Shown here piece by piece: positions 55,711 through 64,000 of a stretch of 64,000 nt of DNA (positions within the stretch are counted from its first letter, which is position 1; every line of letters starts with the position of its first letter). The translations under genes and the position numbers were made by a program. A model generated the notes under the pieces. That model was not told where the DNA came from. It did no database searches and was given only the letters and a program-made list of their open reading frames with translations. This DNA comes from Corbicula japonica (taxonomy: Eukaryota > Mollusca > Bivalvia > Venerida > Cyrenidae). The DNA is taken from contig JAZAYU010000126.1 in the NCBI GenBank assembly GCA_038501625.1, positions 1,612,001-1,676,000 on the forward strand, given 5' to 3'.

Positions 55711-57864
55711 GTAGGAAACGAATTAAATAATATCGCTGCCTTAAAATAGGAGCTTCAATCAAAATATATTATGGTTCCATATCCGCCCTTGTGCTGGTTA
55801 TGTCAGAAATGTTCAAAGGTTTGAATGTCCATAATTGCTTCGAATAAACCAATTAGTTTAAAATTTCATTTGTATGGCCTAATGTGGATATCGGCTTAAA
55901 GAAGAACACATTTTTACTTAGTTAATAGTACTGTCTACTGATAACCCTGTTTCAAAATTTTACACATTCTGCAACTAGTTTGTTCATTTTTTAACAGTCC
56001 TACTACTTATACATAGGCCATACGATTGATAACATCACTAATTGAACGTGCTTTTCACGGACGCCACACGGCACAAAAACGCTATTATGATTGATAAATA
56101 GATGGAAGAGAAACTTTGAAATAGATGAAAAGGGAACTTTGATTGCCACACGAAATAAATGAAAATATTGAAGGCTCGGTTTGATTGAGTCTGTTCTTTG
56201 GCTGATTGAACAATATCAAAGTCTGTATTTGCTGGGATATTGAAACAACCTATCTTAAAACTAGCCGAAATATTTAAATAAGGAAATATTAGGGATACTA
56301 TTTAAATTAGTAGTGCGCTCAACGGCTATACTTTTGGATAAACCTGTATCATAACGATGTGTCAGGTGGGATATCATCATGATAAACAAGAAATATCTTT
56401 AAAAAAAGATAAACGGCGTTGATGGAAAAGATTTATATATACATGTATATAAGAAAGAAAGAAATACAGAGAGGCAAAGCAGACACAGTTTAGTTATTTT
56501 ATTTTATTTGTTATAGCTGTTGACGAACCCTCCATGCCTTCTTAGTACGACTTAGAGATTAAGCGACCGAATCATGACAACTCATAAATTTATTGAAAGT
56601 GTCTTTCAAAAAAAATGTTGAAGCTGTTGCAACAATTTCATACAGTGATAACAAGTCGATTAAAGAAGCAAAATATTCCGTTTCAATAAAATTCCATCGA
56701 GTGAGAATTCAAGATGAATAAATGTCCTTGAAATTTAATAAATATAAATAATAACAGCCTGTTACAAGAGCGAAATCTATCAACTTTTACGTATATTAAT
56801 TTTAAAAAGTGTCCGTCTGAGTATTGAACCCGGGGCCTCCGCTTGAGAGGCGAGAGTGTTAGCCACTACACTATAATGAACTTATCATTCGAACTTGAAA
56901 TTAACAATCAGTACCAAAGGAACTAGAAAGGAACCAGTAAGAACTAGGAATATCTACACTTCTCTTTCGTTTTACACTGTGTATTGTATGCAAGTGACAC
57001 CCAAGAATATGCCATATACAGTTGTATTTAAGCCATCAATATTGACTTAACTGGTTACTTAAATCGTAAATATGTTTTTCTTCCAATACAACTCCCACTA
57101 ACAACCAATCTAATTAATCTATTTGATTTTTCCGCTGCATAATAATAAAATCCCACTATATACCTCTCCAGCCTTCTAGATGCCCCTCTGGTGTAAATAG
57201 CTACCAATCGAAATAGTTTATTTCATTTTCCCTCTGCATAATAAGAGAATACGTCGAGTATTATTTACAACATTTCATTGGTCGAAAAACTAGGTCAAAA
57301 GTGAGCTTAGACAGCTAACGCCGAAAAATGTACTATATCTAAATCAACATTATCTGTTGTGACTTATTTGTTTTGTTTGGAAGCCATTGAAAACAGATAA
57401 AATTAAGATAAAGGTTGTTTGATGCAAAATATAACACATCGTTGGTAAAGTTTGTTGTATAAATACCTTGATGTTCGGAAAAAAGATATACAATTATCGC
57501 TCTTTCATAGTGTTATGAAACAGATCGTCAATAAGTGGCGCACAAAAGTACAATGAAGGAAGTTATTTGTAAAAAGATGTACCAAATTAAACAAAAATAT
57601 AATCCAGTAATAAAAATGACTTTAAATAATCTGGTTAAAATTTGATACGTCAAATTAAATTTAGTTTTATTTAAACATTTTTCATTTATAAGAAACATTT
57701 CTGATTTGATTGTTAATACAGTTAAGTTACAGGTTAAATTTTAACATTGTATTTGAGTTGGTTAAAACATGATCCATGTGGTTAATTATGTCGAATAGAT
57801 TTTCTTAGAAAGTTTAGTAATTTTCAAAATAAATAGGAAGATATCATTACAAACGGTGAAATAC
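55711..57864. other. Intron; one tRNA-like segment, otherwise nothing seen
   Basis: No exon with matching phase or transposon sequence recognised, apart from the tRNA-like segment at 56807-56876. Confidence 0.5.
56807..56876 (-). other. tRNA-like segment on the minus strand
   Basis: Minus-strand TAGTGTAGTGGCTAACACT (A box), CGCCTCTCAAGCGG (anticodon-like stem) and CCGGGTTCAATACTC (B box) resemble a tRNA body, but 5' and 3' acceptor arms do not pair. A SINE head or tRNA pseudogene. Confidence 0.6.
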
Positions 57865-58079
57865 CCGTTCAGAAATTGCCACTTTCAGAAGACACAGCCT
57901 TCAGATTAAACCGAAGAGCAGACAGAATATAGAAAATGGGTTTATAAAATGATCGATTCGATTTAAAAAGGAGACACCGCAAACAACTTAGAAAGCAACA
58001 AGTCATAAAAGTACGGCTCTGCATTGTTCAGTGGCAATTCATTTTGCTACATAAAATTTAAACCACGACAGGTTCCTTA
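57865..58079 (-). mobile_element. Penelope-like retroelement fragment M (old)
   Basis: Inverted, diverged: AATTGCCACTTTCAGAAGAC, GGAGACACCGCAAACAACTT, GTTCAGTGGCAATTCATTT and ACCACGACAGGTTCC keep the family order. Confidence 0.7.
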
Positions 58080-58437
58080 TACTTTCTTTCTGAACCAGGA
58101 AGTAAGTTTTTCCTGAATTTCTTGAATACCCTAACATTATTTTGACGAAACTGGCACTAAACATTGTAGACCAGCATATACTTATTTCAGGTACGAGTTG
58201 CTTTGGTATATTGTCCATGAATTTCAGAGTTTTCGTGCAAACGGTTTTTCTTTTGTTGTAGTATGTGCTTGGTAATTAGAACATGAATTAGACTAAATTG
58301 AGCTTGCACACATTAACTACCTCGTTAGCTAAATACATTTCTTTACTAAAATCTAGGTGGCAATAAGTATTTCCCCCAAAATTCATTTTTGAAAATTTAG
58401 CCTGTTTTCGCCTTTTGCAATGTTTGCGACCTCTTAA
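58080..58437 (+). repeat. Dispersed repeat, copy 2 (also at 5885-6310)
   Basis: Starts CTTTCTTTCTGAACCAGGAA and matches copy 1 to TGCAATGTTTGCGA. It sits between inverted fragment M and forward fragment N of the Penelope-like family. Confidence 0.8.
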
Positions 58438-58630
58438 AATCCGGTTTAAAGCCCCATTTGGCATTGGCATTAACTACTGACAGTTTTAAGGTGGTAACCC
58501 ATCGGGTTCTCATTTTTGTCAATTCGTTGTGGTGTCTGTTTTCAAGCTGATCATTTCAGATACCACGCTTTTCCTCCCGGCTGTATGGGGAGGCTTTCTC
58601 TTCTGAATATGACAGTTCTTTTCCACTTTA
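58438..58630 (+). mobile_element. Penelope-like retroelement fragment N (old)
   Basis: ACTGACAGTTTTAAGGTGGT, AACCCATCGGGTTCTCATTT and GTATGGGGAGGCTTTCTC match the 3' UTR. It ends about 100 bp before exon 20. Confidence 0.75.
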
Positions 58631-58731
58631 GTGTTGGAAAATGGTCTCGATTTGTGTGCATCCATGTTTGAATTTCAGTGTTGTTGCTTACTTTTTTTTT
58701 TGCTTTGTGTATCTTTGGTTTTCCTATTCAG

Positions 58732-58976
58732 GGTTTCAATGAATGAGAGTCTGTTAAACCCGGAAACTCACAAAACCTTTTCTTGGACTGACACATACAG
58801 TCGGTGTTATTGTTCTGAAAATACGACGGGAAGGGAAGTAACACAGCACTACAATTACACATATCCTGGGAATAGATTGGTGAACTATACGTTCATCGGC
58901 GAAACAGCAAATGTCTTTCTTCATCATTTCAAGTGTTCGTCGGATAACCTCTGTCACACGAATCACCTCGGAGAAG
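58732..58976 (+). CDS. Exon 20: post-VWD linker with Cys cluster
   Basis: A 245-bp exon between CTATTCAG and GTAAAA, in phase 2 and out phase 1. It begins VSMNESLLNPET, matching the W-R-V-x-x-x-E-S-L-[LF] continuation after VWD, and contains YSRCYCSEN, FKCSSDNLC and several N-glycosylation motifs. The acceptor is chosen because it supplies the single base needed to finish the split Arg codon. Confidence 0.7.
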
Positions 58977-60015
58977 GTAAAAATGCAGAAATAAAATATA
59001 AGCACAATAGGCTTCTCTTCTATTTTACGAAAAGAACGCATTTACAAAGGTCTAATTCGACCTTAAATATTCAAAAGTATTGTCTATTGCCTATTGTGTA
59101 ACCCAAACAAAATACTTTATATTGAATGTCAACAGTACACCCCTTTACGTATATAAAGGCATAAATAAACAAGTAATAACAACTGATTACATAATTGGGA
59201 CATTGTTGAAACCTAAAATAAAGCTCTTGTTTTTGGTTGGACAATACGCCACTAGACTTTGCCAAATATAATGAATATATTAGAAAGAAAATCTGAATGT
59301 TGTATATTTTTAAGATAAAAGAGGTTTATAGTGTGAGCCCGTTTCTAGACCCAAACATGGTCTGACTCCTTTATATAGCATATATCGATAAAAAACAAAA
59401 TAGTATAAGATGATATGCTGGCAATTTGCCAACTTCAGCACATTTTTTATTCGAAAACGCATTTACCTAATTTTAGTTGTGAAGTTCTTTTTAACTTGTG
59501 ATCTGTGAAAGGAAATAACAACAAACTAGAGTGATGTTAACAATTAATTCAAAATATTTGTATGCCACATTTGCGATTTCGTGAATCGAAACCTTCGGAT
59601 ACATAAGCTTAGCATAATAATATGAAATAAAATGTCAACAGTTACTACGCACCCATTTTGCGGCAAAGAAAACGCTCATACATAGTCATTTCCAATCATC
59701 TTTCGAGATATTGCGTATTACGTTACTTGATCAATTACTTAGTCCAAATCTGTTTTAAACATCACTTCTAACTTTAGAAAAGTAACACAGAATATAGCGC
59801 TGATGTTGCCTTATTAATCTTTCATTGTTGCACTGATCACATTGTAACGTTCTTAAAAGAAGCCGGTATGTTTTAGTATATAGTGTGCTCAACAAACTAT
59901 AAAACAGGAGTATCTGTACCTCAAATTTAATTTTAAAAATGTAGCTGCAAATTATAACTGCAACTGCAACAGTGTAGTTTTCTTTAGAGCTTTAAGGAGA
60001 CATGATACGTTTTAA
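58977..60015. other. Intron sequence without recognisable element
   Basis: Nothing supported. Confidence 0.5.
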
Positions 60016-60019
60016 GAAT

Positions 60020-60235
60020 TTTTCTTATATTCTTGTAATCGTGGTTTCGCTGATTCGACTGTATGTGTTCTGGTCTAAGTAAGCTATATAATCTTAGTAA
60101 GCTTATAAGTTAACCGCCTTCTTTGCTTGAAAGTGCATTAAGCATTAATGTTAAATATGTCTTCGTGCTTTTGCACGCAACGTTTGGATCAGATGGATTT
60201 GTCACTAAGACAACTTTTACTCACTTAATATTGTG
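60020..60235 (+). mobile_element. Penelope-like retroelement fragment P (very old)
   Basis: Weak but ordered matches: CGCTGATTCGACTGTATGTG, TGTTCTGGTCT, CTTTTGCACGCAACGTT and GTCACTAAGACAACTTTTAC. Confidence 0.55.
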
Positions 60236-60316
60236 AGAAAAACAATTATTCACTAATTCCATTGCAACTACGCCATTACATAACACAAAACTTAATAGCA
60301 AATAGGCTGTTGTATT

Positions 60317-61227
60317 TGACAGCAATCATACATGCCAAGTCTCATGCCGTGAGGTAAAAACTCACGGAATTTCACCCACCCTCACGGTCTAACGGATAAA
60401 AACAAAAAAACTCACGTATTTTTGTTAATTTCTCTTTAAAACAATTTCATCTGCAGTGCACATTTCAATGTCTCCAAAAAGTCCGAGGATCGCCGAAATG
60501 AAAGCGCTTGATTGACAGTGATTATTGGAAATTATGACATTTTGTTTATTTCATCTGCTGCAATTACCCTGGGGCAATGGATTAAGATCCTATGTTAGAT
60601 AAGGTGTTATTCAATTATCTTTTCTTATTAATTGATATGTTTACTCAAACATCTTTATGTCTCAGATGGGGTACAATTTCAATGCAAGTGTTACAGTTTT
60701 CGGCTACGGATGGGTAAACGTCTAAGGGCATTACTTAAAGGTGTTAATTGTGAAGGGTCTGGTTTTAATTGGCATGTTGAAGCATTAATCTAAGGTGAAT
60801 AAAAACAAGATTTGTCAAATTTTTGGGCCCTTCTTTCCCCTTTATGTAAAGCTACAAGAATAATTTTTATGCAACTCTAGACTCATAATTGCCAAGTCAG
60901 TAATTGCATTTAGTGGATAACGAATGGCTTGCATAGTTTAAACTTTCAGTGGACATTTTTAAAATAAATGTGGCATAAAGATTTTAGTCACAAATATTTT
61001 ATTTGATTTAAAAAATGTGTTTAATTGTCTTGTTACTTCATTAAAGTAATGTAACTGACTGTTGACTTCACTTTTTATAAAAAAAGGTAAAGGTATACAA
61101 ATGTATAAGAACATTTAAAATATACCATGTTTGGACACGCTTTAGAAAATCTCACTTATTTTTGCTCAAATCTCACTTAAAAATGACACCAGACTCACTT
61201 AATTTTTTTTCGATACCTGACAGCAAT
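60317..61227. repeat. Segment bounded by a 10-bp direct repeat
   Basis: TGACAGCAAT occurs at 60317-60326 and 61218-61227. The enclosed 890 bp has several AAATCTCACTTA or CTCACGG strings near its ends and no ORF of note. It may be an inserted element with a target duplication. Confidence 0.35.
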
Positions 61228-61799
61228 TCAATTTACAAAATAAATTCAGTTTAAACTGTAATACAATATCGGCATCGTCAAAGTATTCTTTAACACATCT
61301 TAACGCTTATTATGTCGTATGTGTCTTCACCAGTCAATAGTCTTGATTGGCACGATGGCACCGTACACGCTTACCGGATGATTTTAGGCGAAAAACAATA
61401 CATTGGCATCCCGGATAAATATCCCTCGGTTTCCGATCTGCGGTGTGAATATACGTCAGACCCAAAATATACTATGTTGAATAGATAACAAGATCATATT
61501 TTAAATTCCTGAGATTATAAAACGTATTAAAACCAGTAATTCTTAAACATAACAGCTAAACTGACGTCAAATACATTCATAACAAAAAAGCTGGGCGGTC
61601 GGGTGGGAATCATACATAATATCTTTGCTGTCAATAACTCAGTGATAAAAAAAACAAAAAATCGAAAAACAATACATCTTAGCACGACATCTAAATATAC
61701 TGGCTTCATCTCCCTATAGACTAGACACAATCCAAGCGTAACAATGTCAAGTTGACCGTTATTTTTTTCAAATTGTTTGAAGTTTTTTAAATTGTTTGT

Positions 61800-61935
61800 T
61801 TATATTAGAAACCATTAGGTCAAGTGTGAAATTGATGCACACTTAAACCTAGGTTTGCCACTAATCGTTCGAAGGCGGTAATCTCTCGTGTTTTTCTTAA
61901 TTATGTGTGTTATCTTTTTGAAATTGTATATAGCC
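61800..61935 (+). mobile_element. Penelope-like retroelement fragment Q (old)
   Basis: GTCAAGTGTGAAATTGATGC, GCCACTAATCGTTCGAAGGC and GGTAATCTCTCGTG follow the conserved block of the 3' UTR. Confidence 0.7.
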
Positions 61936-62300
61936 ACTTCAACATCATCCTACATGATGAAGACTTATTCATCTAATGAATCTTTATTACTGACTGTACG
62001 CAGTGTGGCGTATTTCTAAAAGAAGAGTGGCACTAAAGCCCTCACATTTTTTTTGGAATGTAAAACACTTTTTGACGTCGACATTAAACACGTTTTGCCA
62101 CGATTTACTTCGAAAAAAAACCACAAAGATTGTAGTTATTCGTTTTTTTCGTTTCAAAATAAATGTAGCTTTCTCCAATTGTGAGGAATTCGCATCTTGT
62201 CAAACTTAAATACAGATTTACAAGTCCATCTTACATATTCAACTTGCAAGAAAGAAGTGCAACAGTAGACGTTATGTTCTTAGAAATACTGTGTACATGT

Positions 62301-62480
62301 AGAATGAATAACTATTTGATCATTTTGTCAAGCAAAATCAAAACCGACGAAGTGATGAGTTCGAATTCAAATGCCTAGGGAAAAGACATTGTGTATTTTA
62401 TGTAGAATAAATAACTATTTGATCATTTTGTCAAACAAAATCAAAACCGACGAAGTGGTGAGTTAGGGAAAAATACATTG
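62301..62480 (+). repeat. 103-bp tandem duplication
   Basis: ATAACTATTTGATCATTTTG and AATCAAAACCGACGAAGTG occur twice, 103 bases apart, with a few differences. Confidence 0.88.
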
Positions 62481-62870
62481 TGTCGAACCTTTTATGGTAC
62501 CTGTTAGCTTTTCTCCAAAGTTCCAATGTAAATTTTGACTTAAAAAGTATTATTAATCAAGTTCTTGGTAATTGTGTTGCCTTAACACAAACTAGATGTT
62601 TAAAACTGTGATACTAATTTCATAAATTAATGATGCTTTTTTAATTCAATAAAAAGTCTTAAGTTTCTTATTTTAACAATTAAAAAGAATTACCTTTGAC
62701 AATATCATACAAGTCGTTCATATTATGCTGAAGTTAAATAAATTTTAATAAATAAATAATAAAAATGAGCATATTTACTTACTTCAAGTAATTAAAGTAT
62801 TTATCATTGATTAAATACATTGTTTCCTTTGACAAATGTGTTCCTGAAAATGTTTGTGTTTTATTTCTAG

Positions 62871-63012
62871 AATGGCCGGAGAGTTTAATGCCATCCTATG
62901 TACTAGATAGTGTAACTGCAAGAATGACAATACAATACAAAGGAACTGTGCCTTTACTCCATTTATTTTGCTATTTTGATCAACGCTATGGATTTCGCTA
63001 CAAAATCATTTG
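62871..63012 (+). CDS. Exon 21: second VWDE-type Ig-like region, part 1
   Basis: A 142-bp exon between TTTCTAG and GTATGA, in phase 1 and out phase 2. It reads EWPESLMPSYVLD, then LLHLFCYFDQ and FRYKIIW with the Trp codon split by the intron. This repeats the layout of exon 12, including the split Trp, so it looks like a duplicated Ig-like unit. Confidence 0.68.
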
Positions 63013-63948
63013 GTATGATCAAATAAGAAATATCTCGAATTTAGTTGAATAAATAAAAGACATTCGTTTGAATTTACAAATTTAATTTGATCATAATAAA
63101 TTGATGAACTATTCAGTTAAATGTTACAAATGTAAGTATGTTTTACACTATAGAACGGTTTATTATTTCAAGAAGAAAGTCTGATATAGGAATCATTTTC
63201 CGTAACAAGATGTGTTTGAGACATAAAAAATGAATATGAATACAATATAATCCTGTGTTTACTTCATGTCTTTCCAATACCAGTTACTAGGAATATAATT
63301 ACTTCACATGCTTTCGAGACTCTTAACATTTACACGAGCCTCTAATTTATATATTTTCGTTTACATAAAAAGGTATCTATGCCAAAACAGTGAACTAAAA
63401 ATAAAATTGAATTAAAATACGTTTTTTACGCACAAGGCATACGTCTCCAATGAACAAATATATTGGGGTAACTGGAAAATAAAGGACGACCAAAACAGAA
63501 AACAAAAAAAAAACATTAGAAGAGGGTAGATGAAAATAAACCCGTCGCAAGACTGCAAAACATCTGATAAACTAAAAATTAGGAAGCAAATGATGAGAGT
63601 GATTTCTTAGAAACCACCTACATGTATGAACAATTTGTTTACAAACACTATCACACATTCGTTCGAGTGTCATTATGAAACGTAAACGCAAAGTTACAAA
63701 CTTTTACATCGCGATAGAGTACAAGTCGCGCCTTGTAGACAAAACAGTAGGCAAACATGAAAAAAATTTAAAACAATTAAGAATATGAGTACATGTATAA
63801 CTATTTTCTTATTGTTTGAGACAAAAATATGCAATTTTACAGCATTCATTCTATTTCATTCTATTTTTATTTTTCAAAAAAACATTACATGCTACTGTTT
63901 GAATTTGTGTTTCTTGAAACAGTTTACATTGAGTGTTTATCTTTTCAG
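63013..63948. other. Intron sequence without recognisable element
   Basis: Nothing supported. Confidence 0.5.
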
Positions 63949-64000
63949 GAAACTCGACGGAGATTTTATTTTTCAGTCTGAAGTCATGACTTCTAAAGAA
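63949..64000 (+). CDS. Exon 22: second Ig-like region, part 2 (cut by window end)
   Basis: Begins after CTTTTCAG with the base that completes the split Trp codon, then reads KLDGDFIFQSEVM to the window edge. The W-x-L-D-G motif mirrors W-H-I-D-G of exon 13. It is open to the last base; the exon continues outside the window. Confidence 0.65.

Larger units (their letters stand above)
3993..64000 (+). other. Host gene: VWDE-like multidomain extracellular protein (partial, 22 exons)
   Basis: This is a gene-level entry for 22 exons listed separately. Every intron has AG/GT borders and every junction keeps the frame, giving about 3515 coding bases with no stop. Module order is nine six-cysteine EGF/EB-like units, a D8C-like unit, a VWDE-type Ig-like region, a VWD-like unit, a linker and a second Ig-like unit. 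Von Willebrand factor D and EGF domain-containing proteins share the D8C, Ig-like and VWD order; the N-terminal block of EB-like modules is unlike the vertebrate protein. The product is probably secreted or membrane-anchored, but no signal peptide or transmembrane segment lies in the window. Introns reach about 12.4 kb (8800-21189) and are packed with transposons. Start, stop and promoter lie outside the window. Assignment rests on motif spacing recognised by eye. Confidence 0.75.

Noticed and set aside
56807..56876. Genuine minus-strand tRNA gene
   Set aside because: The body resembles a tRNA, but the 5' and 3' acceptor arms are not complementary and no clean terminator follows.
58631..58731. 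Extending exon 20 upstream as an open frame from 58631
   Set aside because: A polypyrimidine tract and AG at 58730-58731 give the acceptor that matches the phase of exon 19; the upstream codons form a hydrophobic stretch from the T-rich tract.
58631..58740. Signal-peptide- or membrane-like hydrophobic stretch before exon 20
   Set aside because: It is the translation of the intron's pyrimidine tract, not coding sequence.

Overview
This window is animal nuclear DNA: AT-rich, intron-dense and full of nested transposable elements. The mix of cysteine-rich extracellular modules, a Penelope-like retroelement family, a Helentron-type element with internal tandem repeats and tRNA-like repeats fits a bivalve mollusc, or at least a lophotrochozoan. 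This assignment is an inference from the sequence; no search was run. There are no operons, ribosome binding sites, CRISPR arrays or functional RNA genes that I can support.

One host gene runs on the + strand from about 3993 to beyond the right end. I can join 22 exons with AG/GT borders and consistent phases, giving about 3.5 kb of open coding sequence. The order is: nine EGF/EB-like six-cysteine modules, each in its own phase 1-1 exon (3993-24611); a two-exon D8C-like module (25271-28552); a five-exon stretch resembling the Ig-like part of VWDE proteins (30384-38174); a VWD-like module (41380-55710); a linker (58732-58976); and the start of a second Ig-like unit (62871 to the end). The product should be a secreted or cell-surface multidomain protein related to von Willebrand factor D and EGF domain-containing protein (VWDE). 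Neither the start nor the stop codon is in the window.

The introns hold nearly everything else. (1) A LINE (12445-18340) is split by a Penelope-like insertion (14898-16481). (2) About 17 copies, mostly 3' ends, of that Penelope-like family occur on both strands. (3) A hairpin-bearing tandem array lies at 10767-11945. (4) Elements with tRNA-like ends occur at 1480-2440 and 32675-33800, the second extended into a long palindrome. (5) A Helentron-type element with a 169-bp tandem array lies at 34030-35945. (6) A 1-kb terminal-inverted-repeat (TIR) element lies at 39167-40162. (7) A decayed BEL/Pao LTR retrotransposon (41767-44205) carries a 660-bp MITE in one LTR. (8) A 5.7-kb DNA transposon with a DDE-type transposase, 28-bp TIRs and a TTAT target duplication lies at 44790-50506. 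(9) A decayed Tc1/mariner element (51427-52942) carries a Penelope-like insertion in its right TIR. (10) A duplicated segment at 53.8-55.3 kb has one copy interrupted by another Penelope-like insertion.

The nesting gives a relative order of insertions. The Penelope-like family entered the LINE, the Tc1 element and one duplicated segment. The Helentron-type element in turn sits inside a Penelope-like copy. All coding genes of the mobile elements appear broken. The host exons show no stops or frameshifts.
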